A model generated the notes under the pieces. The model was not told the origin of the DNA. It did not search any database and saw only the letters and a program-made list of their open reading frames with translations. From contig NZ_LT906479.1 in NCBI RefSeq assembly GCF_900187015.1, positions 496,001 to 560,000 of the forward strand: a DNA stretch of 64,000 nt. Reading direction: 5' to 3'. This stretch comes from Serratia ficaria (GTDB lineage Bacteria > Pseudomonadota > Gammaproteobacteria > Enterobacterales > Enterobacteriaceae). Below are positions 22,670 through 31,641 of the stretch, piece after piece (within the stretch, counting starts at the first letter, position 1; every line of letters starts with the position of its first letter). The position numbers and the translations under genes were made by a program.

Positions 22670-23290
22670 ATGACAACCCCTTCTTTTGACAGCGTTGAAG
22701 CGCAAGCAAGTTACGGGATCGGTTTACAGGTCGGTCAGCAGTTGCAAGAGTCCGGTCTGGAAGGTTTGCAACCGGAAGCTTTGCTGGCGGGTTTGCGTGA
22801 CGCGCTGGAAGGGAATGCCCCGGCGGTTCCGGTTGACGTGGTGCACCGTGCGCTGCGTGAGATCCACGAACGTGCGGACGCCGTGCGTCGTGAGCGCCAG
22901 CAGGCGATGGCCGTTGAAGGCCAGCAGTTCCTGGACGAAAACGCCAAGCGTGATGACGTGACGCTGACCGAGTCCGGCCTGCAGTTCTCCGTGCTGGAGC
23001 AGGGCAATGGCCCAATTCCGTCCCGTCAGGACCGCGTGCGCGTGCACTACACCGGCCGTCTGATCAACGGCGACGTGTTCGACAGCTCCGTAGAGCGCGG
23101 CCAGCCGGCGGAATTCCCGGTTAGCGGCGTGATCCCGGGCTGGATCGAAGCGCTGACCCTGATGCCGGTCGGCTCCAAATGGCAGCTGTACATCCCGCAC
23201 ACCCTGGCCTACGGCGAGCGTGGCGCCGGCGCCTCCATCCCGCCATTCAGCGCGCTGGTGTTTGACGTCGAACTGCTGGAAATTCTGTAA
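22670..23290 (+). CDS. fklB: FKBP-type peptidyl-prolyl cis-trans isomerase FklB (FKBP22)
   Basis: FklB catalyses proline isomerisation and acts as a folding helper. The 206-residue product has an N-terminal helical dimerisation domain (about 1-90; [20 protein letters not shown]) and a C-terminal FKBP domain (about 95-206; [56 protein letters not shown]). I see no secretion signal, so it is probably cytoplasmic. The ribosome site TAAGGAAAA precedes the ATG. A terminator hairpin follows. Confidence 0.95.
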   Translation: MTTPSFDSVEAQASYGIGLQVGQQLQESGLEGLQPEALLAGLRDALEGNAPAVPVDVVHRALREIHERADAVRRERQQAMAVEGQQFLDENAKRDDVTLTESGLQFSVLEQGNGPIPSRQDRVRVHYTGRLINGDVFDSSVERGQPAEFPVSGVIPGWIEALTLMPVGSKWQLYIPHTLAYGERGAGASIPPFSALVFDVELLEIL

Positions 23291-23309
23291 TCCATCACGG
23301 CAGTGATAA

Positions 23310-23333
23310 GGGCGCCTCTCGGCGCCCTGATTG
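23310..23333 (+). terminator. hairpin terminator after fklB
   Basis: GGGCGCC (23310-23316), loop TCTC, GGCGCCC (23321-23327), then TGATTGTTT. It lies between the convergent fklB and cpdB. Confidence 0.75.
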
Positions 23334-23334
23334 T

Positions 23335-25287
23335 TTACTTCTTCTGTAAATCTATCCGATATACCGCAAAACCGATGCTGTCGTTGCCTTCAGCCTTCAT
23401 CGGGTATTGTGCGTGTTGCTTGATAAACGCCGTCGCCTGGTCTGAAGGCGACGTCTCGAAGCGAATATCGAGCGGCTGTTCGCTGCTGAAGCTGGCCAGG
23501 CGCCAATTATTGTCGGCCTGCGGTTGCACCGCACCGCGCCGTTTGGTCTCCGCGCTGATATAGGCCGCCAGCACCGAACGGTTTTCGTCCGGCGAAGCGA
23601 AGGCGATGTGCTGGTCGCCGGTGCCGGCGAACTTGCCGCCGTAGGCGCGGTAGTTATTGGTGGCGACCAGGAAGGTGGCCTTCGGATCGATAGGCTTGCC
23701 GTTGAAGGTCAGCTGCTTGATGCGCTCGGCTTTGTCGTTGATCAACTGGCACTCGCCGTCGTAGCGCGCCGGCTGGCTGACGTCGATCTGGTAATTCACC
23801 CCGTCGATCACGTCGAAGTTGTAGGTGCGGAAGCCGTCCCAGTTAATCAGGCCCTGCGGCTGGCCGCTGTTGACGTCGATCTGATTGAACTGCCCGGCGG
23901 AGCACTCCAGCCATTCTTTCACCTCTTTGCCGCTGGCTTTCACCACCACCAGGGTATTGGGGTAGAGATAGAGATCGGCGGCGTTGCGGAAGGTCAGCCG
24001 GCCTTTTTCCACTTCGACGAAGCTGGCGGGATCGTTTTTGCGCCCGCCGACCTTGAACGGCGCGGCGGCCGACAGCACCGGCAGGTCCGCCAGATCCGGA
24101 TCGCCCTGAATATAGTGCTCGACGTAGGCTTTCTGGGCGTTATTGACGATCTGGACCGTCGGGTCGTCCTGCACCAGCGCCAGGTAGCTGTACATGTTGC
24201 CGTCAGACTTGCCGACCGGCTGGCTGACGAATTCGCGGGTGCCCTGGTGGGCGTCGGCCAGTACCTTCACCAGCGCGGCATCTTCCGCCGCCAGCGATTT
24301 CTTGTGTTCCTTGTCGTAAATCGGCCGGGCTTCCGCTTTGGCGCCGGTCACCTTCCAGCTGCCGGAATCGTTGCTCAACTGCAGGTCGACCACGCCGAGG
24401 TGATCGCCCCACTGGCCCGGCATCACCGCCGGCACGCCGTTCAGCAAGCCTTGGTCGATATCTGCGCCCTTGATGTTGGCGAAGTCTTTGCTCGGGAAGA
24501 CCGCATGGGCGTGGCCGAACATGATGGCGTCGATGCCCGGCACCTGGCTGAGGTAGTACACCGAGTTTTCCGCCATCGCTTTATAGGGGTCGCTGGACAG
24601 GCCCGAGTGCGGGATCGCCACCACCAGGTCGGCGCCCTGCTTGCGCATTTCCGGCAGGTAGCGTTTGGCGGTTTCGGTGATGTCGTTGACCGTCACCTTG
24701 CCCTGCAGGTTAGCCTTGTCCCACACCAGGATCTGCGGCGGCACAAAGCCGATATAGCCGATGCGCAGCGTATGTGCTTTGCCGTCACGGTCTTTTACCG
24801 GGGTATCGACGATAATGTAGGGGGTGAACAGCGGCTTTTGCGTTTGGGCGTCGATGACGTTGGCGTTGACGTAGGGGAATTTGGCGCCGGCGATGGCGTT
24901 CTTCAGGTAGTCGAGCCCGTAGTTGAACTCATGGTTGCCGATATTGCCGACCACGTAATCCAGCGTATTCATCGCCTGGTATACCGGATGCACGTCGCCC
25001 GGTTTCAGCCCGCTGGCCGCCATGTAGTCGCCCAGCGGGCTGCCCTGAATGATGTCGCCGTTATCCACCAGCACCGCGTTGGCGGCCTGTTGGCGGGCCT
25101 GCTGGATCAGGCTGGCGGTGCGCACCAGGCCGAACTTGTCGGTCGGCTTATCCTTGTAGTAATCGAAGTCCATCATGTTGCTGTGCAGGTCGGTGGTTTC
25201 CAGCACGCGCAGGTCGACGGTCGCCGCCTGCGCCGAAGCGCAAACCAGCAGAGCGAGGGCGGACAACGTCAGCGGACGCTTGATCAT
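23335..25287 (-). CDS. cpdB: periplasmic 2',3'-cyclic-nucleotide phosphodiesterase / 3'-nucleotidase CpdB
   Basis: CpdB hydrolyses 2',3'-cyclic nucleotides and then 3'-nucleotides in the periplasm, letting cells use RNA breakdown products. The 650-residue product has a signal peptide ([21 protein letters not shown]), a metallophosphatase domain (about 22-330; [39 protein letters not shown]) and a 5'-nucleotidase C-terminal domain (about 360-600). The start at 25287 follows a GGAGAGAG site and puts the signal peptide first; the longer open frame is not plausible. It is divergent from cysQ, as in E. coli. Confidence 0.96.
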   Translation of the reverse strand: MIKRPLTLSALALLVCASAQAATVDLRVLETTDLHSNMMDFDYYKDKPTDKFGLVRTASLIQQARQQAANAVLVDNGDIIQGSPLGDYMAASGLKPGDVHPVYQAMNTLDYVVGNIGNHEFNYGLDYLKNAIAGAKFPYVNANVIDAQTQKPLFTPYIIVDTPVKDRDGKAHTLRIGYIGFVPPQILVWDKANLQGKVTVNDITETAKRYLPEMRKQGADLVVAIPHSGLSSDPYKAMAENSVYYLSQVPGIDAIMFGHAHAVFPSKDFANIKGADIDQGLLNGVPAVMPGQWGDHLGVVDLQLSNDSGSWKVTGAKAEARPIYDKEHKKSLAAEDAALVKVLADAHQGTREFVSQPVGKSDGNMYSYLALVQDDPTVQIVNNAQKAYVEHYIQGDPDLADLPVLSAAAPFKVGGRKNDPASFVEVEKGRLTFRNAADLYLYPNTLVVVKASGKEVKEWLECSAGQFNQIDVNSGQPQGLINWDGFRTYNFDVIDGVNYQIDVSQPARYDGECQLINDKAERIKQLTFNGKPIDPKATFLVATNNYRAYGGKFAGTGDQHIAFASPDENRSVLAAYISAETKRRGAVQPQADNNWRLASFSSEQPLDIRFETSPSDQATAFIKQHAQYPMKAEGNDSIGFAVYRIDLQKK

Positions 25288-25542
25288 TTTTGACTCTCTC
25301 CATTCCATTATTCGAGTGTTATCGCAGAGGGAAATGTAATTAACATTGGTTGCCACAGTAAACTGTGAAGTGTGGCAGAAAATGGCCGGATGTAACGCGG
25401 GTAAGTTCACAGTTGTGTGGAACAAGACCTGAGCAATTACCGTAGGTTAGCCAGTTGAGATGGATATTCGGCGTAAAAAAAACTAGTCTGCTAGCAGAGA
25501 CAGGGGGAAATTTCCCACGGAACTGCGTATCTGAGGTGCATG

Positions 25543-26283
25543 ATGTTAGAGCAAATTTGCCAACTGTCCCGCGAGGCGGGGGCGGCGATCATGGCGGTGT
25601 ATGACGGTGAACAACCGCTTGATGTCGCACAGAAAAAAGACGATTCACCGGTAACGGCAGCCGATCTGGCGGCGCATCATATCATCAAGCGCGGCCTGGC
25701 GGCGTTGACGCCGGAGGTGCCGCTGCTGTCGGAGGAGGATCCGCCGGCCTGGGAAGAGCGCCAGAGCTGGACGCGTTACTGGCTGGTCGACCCGCTGGAC
25801 GGCACCAAGGAGTTCCTGCACCGCAACGGCGAGTTTACCGTCAACATCGCGCTGATTGAGCACGGCGAGGCGGTGATGGGGGTGGTGTATGCGCCGGCGA
25901 TAGACGTGCTGTATCTGGCGGAGCGCGGCAAGGCCTGGAAGGAAGAAAAGGGGCAGCGCCAGCCGATCGCCGTCAGCAATGCGCAACCGCCGCTGGTGGT
26001 GGTGAGCCGCTCGCACATCGACGATGAGCTGAAGGACTACCTGAAGCAGCTTGGCGAGCACCAGACCATTTCGGTCGGCTCTTCCCTGAAATTCTGCCTG
26101 GTGGCGGAAGGCAAGGCGCAGCTCTATCCGCGCTTTGGGCCGACCAATATCTGGGATACCGCCGCAGGGCATGCGGTGGCGGTGGCCGCCGGGGCGCAGA
26201 TCCACGATTGGCAGGGCCGGCCGTTGCTGTACGCCCCGCGTGAATCTTTCCTCAACCCCGGCTTCCGGGTTTCGCTGTTCTGA
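25543..26283 (+). CDS. cysQ: 3'(2'),5'-bisphosphate nucleotidase CysQ
   Basis: CysQ removes the 3' phosphate of PAP and PAPS, by-products of sulfate assimilation. The 246-residue inositol-monophosphatase-fold product has the metal-binding motifs [26 protein letters not shown] and WDTAAGHAV. Two adjacent ATGs occur at 25540 and 25543; the second is preferred because it lies 5 bases from the GAGGT ribosome site and matches the E. coli N-terminus MLDQVCQL. It is divergent from cpdB, and the pair handle related 3'-phosphate substrates. It ends one base before the convergent ytfJ. Confidence 0.95.
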   Translation: MLEQICQLSREAGAAIMAVYDGEQPLDVAQKKDDSPVTAADLAAHHIIKRGLAALTPEVPLLSEEDPPAWEERQSWTRYWLVDPLDGTKEFLHRNGEFTVNIALIEHGEAVMGVVYAPAIDVLYLAERGKAWKEEKGQRQPIAVSNAQPPLVVVSRSHIDDELKDYLKQLGEHQTISVGSSLKFCLVAEGKAQLYPRFGPTNIWDTAAGHAVAVAAGAQIHDWQGRPLLYAPRESFLNPGFRVSLF

Positions 26284-26284
26284 G

Positions 26285-26842
26285 TTAGTTCGCCAACAGC
26301 TGGTGCAGCTTGGTCATGACCTGCTGCACCTCTTCCGGCGTCAGCGCGCCGTCTTTGGCGAACTGGATCCTGCCCTGCTTATCCAATACCACAATGGTGG
26401 AGCTTTTCGGCTGTAAATCCCAGGCTTTTTGCACGTTGCCGTTGCTGTCGACGACAAACTGCGACCACGGGAACTCTTTCTTGCTGTCTTCAATGCTGCT
26501 GCGTACGAACATCGCGGTGCCCAGCAGTGCATCGTCGGTGTTGACGATTGTCGTCGTTTGGTAACGATCCTGTGGTAGTTTAGCTTTCTTAATGGCTTCT
26601 ATCAGCGGGTCGTTCATCTCCTTGGCGGAGCTGCGGCCGGCAATATGCTGTATAACTCGCACTTTTCCACTAAGTTGCGCGCTATTCCAGTTTTTGTAGC
26701 TAAAATTATCATTAGCATAATTTAACTCTCCTTTGTCGCTGACGCCGACCGGCGCCACGCGTTGCTGGAGCTGGAAGTTGTGCGCGGAGGCGAAAAGAGG
26801 GGCGAGCAGCAGGGATACCATCAGCATGTGTCTTTTTTTCAT
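26285..26842 (-). CDS. ytfJ: periplasmic thioredoxin-fold protein YtfJ
   Basis: The 185-residue product begins with a signal peptide (MKKRHMLMVSLLLAPLFASA, cleavage after about residue 20). The mature region, YNWNSAQLSGKVRVIQHIAG-like with STIVVLDKQGRIQFAKDGAL near residues 148-167, fits the YtfJ family, which has a thioredoxin-like fold. No CxxC motif is visible, so a classical redox role is unlikely. The ATG at 26842 follows AAGGAG; a longer frame would bury the signal. It is divergent from ytfK and convergent with cysQ. Confidence 0.85.
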   Translation of the reverse strand: MKKRHMLMVSLLLAPLFASAHNFQLQQRVAPVGVSDKGELNYANDNFSYKNWNSAQLSGKVRVIQHIAGRSSAKEMNDPLIEAIKKAKLPQDRYQTTTIVNTDDALLGTAMFVRSSIEDSKKEFPWSQFVVDSNGNVQKAWDLQPKSSTIVVLDKQGRIQFAKDGALTPEEVQQVMTKLHQLLAN

Positions 26843-27170
26843 GCTTTCTCCTTGTAATGGGGGAAATAGTGCGACAGCACTCAACAGCCTAAAGCATAGG
26901 TTGTGATCAGAGGTCTGTCCTGTTAACCGGATCGCAGTTTTCCCCTCGTTCCGCTAATCACCAGATTTTGAAGGGATATACTGAAAACGTTATAAATTAT
27001 CATATACAATTCTGTCAAAAAGTGTAAATCCAGCGTAGAAATCCGAGCGAAAATGAACGTTCTGGTCTTTACTGGGTCTACTACATGCAATCAAGTTGCG
27101 TTCTGAATTTCGAGGCTGCCACCTTGGCGGCTCGCTGAGCGCATGGATCAAACGGGAGGAGCGTAAAAGA
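26843..27170. promoter_or_regulatory. 328-base divergent control region of ytfJ and ytfK
   Basis: This AT-rich gap must hold both promoters. A stretch CTGTCAAAAAGTGTAAA at 27012-27028 resembles a degenerate PhoB box, and TAGAAA about 7 bases on could be the -10 of ytfK. Between about 27110 and 27135 a stem of 10 pairs with one bulged G (CGAGGCTGCCA with TGGCGGCTCG) would form in the ytfK leader, ahead of the strong GGAGGAG ribosome site. Confidence 0.4.
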
Positions 27171-27377
27171 ATGAGAATCTTCCAGCGTTATAACCCATTG
27201 AAAGTGGCGAAGTACGTTAAGACCCTGTTTCGTGGCCGGCTGTATATCAAGGACGTGGGCGCGTTCGAATTCGACGAAGGAAAAATCCTGCTGCCGAAAA
27301 TTCGCGACAAGCGCCACTTCAGCGTGATGTCAGAGGTCAACCGCCAGGTGCTGTTGCTGCAGTCCGAAATGGGATAA
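27171..27377 (+). CDS. ytfK: YtfK, DUF1107 modulator of (p)ppGpp accumulation
   Basis: YtfK is a 68-residue cytoplasmic protein; in E. coli it interacts with SpoT and tips it toward (p)ppGpp synthesis during phosphate or fatty-acid starvation. The product is [20 protein letters not shown] followed by [20 protein letters not shown] and is clearly DUF1107. The ATG at 27171 has a very good ribosome site (GGGAGGAG). An in-frame upstream ATG at 27096 is rejected because its segment is unconserved and would cover the leader hairpin. It is monocistronic by context. Confidence 0.93.
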   Translation: MRIFQRYNPLKVAKYVKTLFRGRLYIKDVGAFEFDEGKILLPKIRDKRHFSVMSEVNRQVLLLQSEMG

Positions 27378-27394
27378 AGCCAGGCCTGAGCCGG

Positions 27395-27422
27395 TAAAAA
27401 AATGCGGCCCCGATGGGGCCGC
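27395..27422 (-). terminator. intrinsic terminator for ytfL
   Basis: On the minus strand GCGGCCCC (27415-27422), loop ATC, GGGGCCGC (27404-27411) precede a run of Ts (27396-27402 with one A). It lies between the convergent ytfK and ytfL. Confidence 0.85.
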
Positions 27423-27444
27423 TGATGTTTCTGCCGTATGGCCG

Positions 27445-28776
27445 TCAGGCCGGGACGTTCTCGTCCGGCGCCTTCGGCAGCGTGGCCGCCGGCTTGTCGC
27501 TCAGCCGGGTGACCAGCAGCTGGTCAATCTTGTAGCTGTCGATATCCACCACCTCAAACTTGTAGCCGGCGTATTTGACGAAGTCGGTGCGTTTGGGGAT
27601 CTTGCGCAGCATATACATCATAAAGCCGCCGATGGTTTCGTAGTTGCCCGCCTGCGGGAACTCGTCGATATGCAGCACGCGCATCACGTCGTCGATCGGC
27701 GTGCCGCCTTCGATCAGCCATGAGCTCTCATCGCGCGCGACAATCTGCTCTTCCTGCCCCTGGCCGACCAGATCGCCCATCAGCGTAGTCATCACGTCGT
27801 TGAGCGTGATGATGCCCACCACCAGCGCATATTCGTTGAGGATCACGGCGAAGTCTTCGCCGGCGGTTTTAAAGCTTTCCAGCGCTTCCGACAGCGTCAG
27901 GGTATCCGGCACGATCAGCGCCGAACGGATCTGCACGCCGCTGCTCAGCACCAGGCTCTGGTTGCCCAGCACGCGGTTCAGCAGGTCTTTGGAATCGACG
28001 TAGCCGACCACCTGATCGATATGGCCGTCGCACACCAGGAACTTGGAGTGCGGGTGGGTCGAGACCTTCTCGATAATGCTCTCTTCGCTCTCGCGCAGGT
28101 CGAAGTACACCACGCTTTCACGCGAGGTCATGGAGGAAGGCACGGTGCGCGATTCCAGCTCGAAGACGTTCTCGATCAGCTCGTGCTCCTGCTTGCGCAG
28201 CACGCCCGCCAGGGCGCCGGCTTCCACCACCGCATAGATATCGTCGGAGGTGATGTCGTCCTTGCGCACCATCGGCAGTTTGAACAGGCGGAAGATCAGG
28301 TTGGCCATGCCGTTGAAGAACCACACCAGCGGCCGGAAAATCATGATCGAGAAACGCATCGGGTTGATGATCCGGACGGCGACCGTCTCTGGTGCAATCA
28401 TACCGATGCGCTTCGGGGTCAAATCCGCGAACAGGATAAACAGGCTGGTGACCAGCACGAAGGAGCAGATAAAGCTGACCTGCTCCGCCAGTTCCGGCGA
28501 GAGGAAGCGGTCGAACAGCAGTTTGAAAGAGGGAGAAAAGGCCGCATCGCCGACGATACCGCCGAGAATGGCCACGGCGTTCAGGCCGATTTGCACCACG
28601 GTAAAGAACAGGCCGGGGGTTTCTTGCAGTTTGAGCACTTTGGCGGCATTGACGTTACCTTCGTCAGCCATCAGCTTCAGTTTGATCTTGCGTGACGCAG
28701 CCAGAGAGATTTCCGACAGTGAGAAAAACGCGCTCACCGCGATCAGAAAAAGAATCAGTAAAATACTGTTTAACAT
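27445..28776 (-). CDS. ytfL: CNNM/CorC-type inner-membrane protein YtfL (PaeA-like)
   Basis: The 443-residue product has an N-terminal DUF21/CNNM domain with about four membrane segments (roughly residues 3-22, 60-80, 95-120, 140-160), a CBS pair (about 205-330; FLVCDGHIDQVVGYVDSKDL, EYALVVGIITLNDVMTTLMG) and a C-terminal CorC_HlyC domain (about 350-430). The Salmonella homologue PaeA is reported to protect against polyamine stress by exporting cadaverine and putrescine, so a transport role is likely. Order and strand match E. coli (ytfK, ytfL, msrA). Confidence 0.92.
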   Translation of the reverse strand: MLNSILLILFLIAVSAFFSLSEISLAASRKIKLKLMADEGNVNAAKVLKLQETPGLFFTVVQIGLNAVAILGGIVGDAAFSPSFKLLFDRFLSPELAEQVSFICSFVLVTSLFILFADLTPKRIGMIAPETVAVRIINPMRFSIMIFRPLVWFFNGMANLIFRLFKLPMVRKDDITSDDIYAVVEAGALAGVLRKQEHELIENVFELESRTVPSSMTSRESVVYFDLRESEESIIEKVSTHPHSKFLVCDGHIDQVVGYVDSKDLLNRVLGNQSLVLSSGVQIRSALIVPDTLTLSEALESFKTAGEDFAVILNEYALVVGIITLNDVMTTLMGDLVGQGQEEQIVARDESSWLIEGGTPIDDVMRVLHIDEFPQAGNYETIGGFMMYMLRKIPKRTDFVKYAGYKFEVVDIDSYKIDQLLVTRLSDKPAATLPKAPDENVPA

Positions 28777-28884
28777 AATCTATCCATACGTGCCGACGGG
28801 ATGACGGCGCTCTTGAGGAAGGGTAGTACATTGTAAAAAAAGAGTCGTAGGGGCGCGATACGCCGCGCCCGCCAGAGCTTTACC

Positions 28885-28913
28885 AAAAAGCGGGGCCGCA
28901 AATGCGACCCCGC
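28885..28913 (-). terminator. intrinsic terminator for msrA
   Basis: On the minus strand GCGGGGTCGCA (28903-28913) pairs with TGCGGCCCCGC (28890-28900), one G-T pair, then TTTTT (28885-28889). Confidence 0.8.
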
Positions 28914-28975
28914 ACAGTATAGCAGTTGCCCCACAGGGGCCGCCAGCGGTTAAAAAATTGCCGCCGGCCAGCGGG

Positions 28976-29617
28976 TTAGCCCTGCGGCGGCAGGCAGACG
29001 CCGATGCCGCCCAGGCCGCAATAGCCTTCCGGATTTTTATGCAGATACTGCTGGTGATCGTCTTCGGCGTAGTAGAACGGCAGGGCCGGCGCGATCTCGG
29101 TGGTGATCGCGCGCCGGTCGCCCGCGGCGTCCATCGCCTGCTGGAAGCGCCGCAGGCTGTTTTCGGCTTCGGCCTGTTGCTCCGGGCTCAGCGTGTAAAT
29201 CGCCGAGCGGTACTGCGTGCCGATGTCGCCGCCCTGACGCATGCCCTGCGCCGGATCGTGGTTTTCCCAGAATACCTGCAGCAGCTGCGGGTAGCTGACG
29301 ACCTGCGGGTCGAACACCACGCGCACCACTTCGGCATGGCCGGTCTGGCCGCTGCACACTTCGCGGTAGGTCGGGTTCGGCGTAGAGCCGCCGCTGTAGC
29401 CGGCTGCGGTGCTGTAAACGCCCGGCTGTTGCCAGAACAGACGCTCTACGCCCCAGAAGCAGCCCATGGCGAAGATCGCCACTTCCATGCCGTCCGGCAC
29501 CTGGGTCATCGAATGCTCGGTAACCACGTTGAGCGTGGCGACCGGCATAGGCGTGGTGCGGCCTGGCAGCGCGCTCGCCGGGTCGACGGTTTGTGATTTA
29601 TCAAAAAATGGCACCAC
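28976..29617 (-). CDS. msrA: peptide methionine-S-sulfoxide reductase MsrA
   Basis: MsrA reduces the S epimer of methionine sulfoxide in proteins and free amino acid, repairing oxidative damage. The 213-residue product carries the active-site motif GCFWG with catalytic Cys53, the recycling cysteines in [16 protein letters not shown] at the C-terminus, and [16 protein letters not shown]. It starts at GTG, 6 bases after AGGAG, giving [20 protein letters not shown]. It is divergent from tamA, as in E. coli. Confidence 0.96.
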   Translation of the reverse strand: MVPFFDKSQTVDPASALPGRTTPMPVATLNVVTEHSMTQVPDGMEVAIFAMGCFWGVERLFWQQPGVYSTAAGYSGGSTPNPTYREVCSGQTGHAEVVRVVFDPQVVSYPQLLQVFWENHDPAQGMRQGGDIGTQYRSAIYTLSPEQQAEAENSLRRFQQAMDAAGDRRAITTEIAPALPFYYAEDDHQQYLHKNPEGYCGLGGIGVCLPPQG

Positions 29618-29904
29618 GGTTGTCTCCTGTTGTCACAGTAAGAATTGACGCAAGTCGGGGCGGTTCGGTTGTATCTAACCGCGTCTTTGCCCACAATAAG
29701 CGGCATATTGGATTTAGCATAAGCTTAACGCAGTATTTTGAGCGCCAAAAGTGAAGAATGCGCCCGATGAACGGTGAGAGTCAAACCGTCGCGGGCCGCG
29801 TCTGGAATAAGGTTGAAGAGGGCTGCCGTCCTGATAGCGCGGAGTCTGCCCTGGCCCCAGAGCGAACACCATTTACAGGAAAGTAAAATAAATAAGGAGA
29901 ACGC

Positions 29905-31641
29905 GTGCCACGATACCCGGTCATGTGCTTGTTATCTGTGCTGCTTGCGGCTCCTGCGGCGTACGCGGCGAATGTGCGTCTGCAGGTGGAAGGTCTTAGC
30001 GGGGAACTGGAAAAAAACGTCCGGGTGCGGCTGTCGTCGATCACCCCCGAAGAGGTCGGCACCGACGGCCGCTTCCGCGCGCGCGTGGACGAAGCGGTGC
30101 GCCAGGGGCTGCGGGCGCTCGGCTACTATGAGCCGACCATCAACTTCACGCTCGACAACCGGCCCGGCCTTTCGCGCCCGGTGCTGCACGCCAAGGTGGA
30201 TCCGGGCGAACCGGTGCGCATCGCCGGCGCCAACATCGTGCTGCGCGGCGGCGCCCGCACCGACGAAGATTACCAGACGCTGGTCAAAAAGGGCCGGCCG
30301 ACCATCGGCGAGATCCTCAATCACGGCAAGTACGACAGCTTTAAGGGATCGCTGAGCGGCCTGGCGCTGCGCAAGGGCTATTTCGACGCCGATATGGCCA
30401 AGAGCCAGCTCGGCGTTGCCGAAGAGCTGCACAAGGCCTTTTGGGATATCGACTTCAACAGCGGCGAGCGCTATCGCTTCGGCAAGGTAAAGTTCGAAGG
30501 GTCGCAAATTCGCGAAGACTATCTGCAAAATCTGGTGCCCTTTCATCAGGGGGATTATTACAGCTCGGAGGATTTGGCCGAGCTGAACCGGCGTTTGTCC
30601 GCCACCAACTGGTTCAACTCGGTGGTGGTGTCGCCTGATTTCAAAGATGCCAAAGAGAACAAGATTTTGCCGCTAGAGGCGCTGGTGACGCCGCGCACCC
30701 GCAACACCATCGAAACCGGGGTCGGCTATTCCACCGACGTCGGCCCGCGGGTCAAGGGCACCTGGAAAAAACCGTGGCTCAACGATCGCGGCCACAGCCT
30801 GGAAACCAGCGCCAGCATTTCGGCGCCGGAGCAGCAACTGGATCTGACCTATAAGATCCCGCTGCTGAAGAACCCGCTGGAACAGTATTACCTGCTGCAG
30901 GGCGGCTTCAAGAACGTCGATCTCAACGACACCAAATCCGTCACGTCCAAAGTGGTGGCGTCGCGCAACTGGGATCTCTCCAGCGGCTGGCAACGGGCGT
31001 TGAACCTGACCTGGCGTTGGGACCACTTTACCCAGGGCACCGTCACCAACACCACCATGCTGCTGTATCCCGGCGTCAGCATCAACCGCACCCGCTCGCG
31101 CGGCGGCCTGATGCCGACCTGGGGCGACAGCCAGCGTTACTCCATCGATGTCTCCGACACCACCTGGGGCTCCGGGGTGGACTTTGCGCTGATGCAGGCG
31201 CAGAACGTGTGGATCCGCACCCTGGCCGACAAGCACCGTTTCGTGGCGCGCGGCCAGGTGGGCTGGATTGAAACCAACGACTTCGACAAGGTGCCGCCGG
31301 ACCTGCGCTTCTTCGCCGGCGGTGACCGCAGCATCCGCGGTTATAAGTACAAGGGCATTTCGCCGCGCGACGACGACGGCAAGCTGACCGGCGCCTCCAA
31401 GATGATGACCGGCTCGCTGGAATACCAATACAACGTGACCGGCAAATGGTGGGGCGCGGTGTTCGTCGACTCGGGCGAGGCGGTGAACGATATCAAGCAA
31501 AGCAACTTCAAGACCGGCGCAGGCGTGGGCGTGCGCTGGCAGTCGCCGGTCGGCCCGGTGAAGCTGGATATCGCCGCGCCGGTGGGTGACAAGGAGACCC
31601 ATGGCGTGCAGTTCTACATCGGTTTGGGGCCTGAACTATGA
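29905..31641 (+). CDS. tamA: outer-membrane assembly factor TamA (Omp85 family)
   Basis: TamA is the outer-membrane beta barrel of the translocation and assembly module that, with TamB, helps insert some outer-membrane proteins and is implicated in phospholipid transport. The 578-residue product has a signal peptide (about 1-21, ending AAPAAYA), three POTRA domains (about 22-265) and an Omp85 barrel (about 270-578) with [20 protein letters not shown], the conserved L6-loop RGY motif, and the terminal FYIGLGPEL. It starts at GTG after AAGGAGA. The last four bases overlap the tamB start. Confidence 0.95.
   Translation: MPRYPVMCLLSVLLAAPAAYAANVRLQVEGLSGELEKNVRVRLSSITPEEVGTDGRFRARVDEAVRQGLRALGYYEPTINFTLDNRPGLSRPVLHAKVDPGEPVRIAGANIVLRGGARTDEDYQTLVKKGRPTIGEILNHGKYDSFKGSLSGLALRKGYFDADMAKSQLGVAEELHKAFWDIDFNSGERYRFGKVKFEGSQIREDYLQNLVPFHQGDYYSSEDLAELNRRLSATNWFNSVVVSPDFKDAKENKILPLEALVTPRTRNTIETGVGYSTDVGPRVKGTWKKPWLNDRGHSLETSASISAPEQQLDLTYKIPLLKNPLEQYYLLQGGFKNVDLNDTKSVTSKVVASRNWDLSSGWQRALNLTWRWDHFTQGTVTNTTMLLYPGVSINRTRSRGGLMPTWGDSQRYSIDVSDTTWGSGVDFALMQAQNVWIRTLADKHRFVARGQVGWIETNDFDKVPPDLRFFAGGDRSIRGYKYKGISPRDDDGKLTGASKMMTGSLEYQYNVTGKWWGAVFVDSGEAVNDIKQSNFKTGAGVGVRWQSPVGPVKLDIAAPVGDKETHGVQFYIGLGPEL

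Noticed and set aside
23524..25293. Plus-strand open frame of 589 codons opposite cpdB
   Set aside because: It mirrors cpdB and has the His/Arg/Val-rich make-up of antisense sequence.
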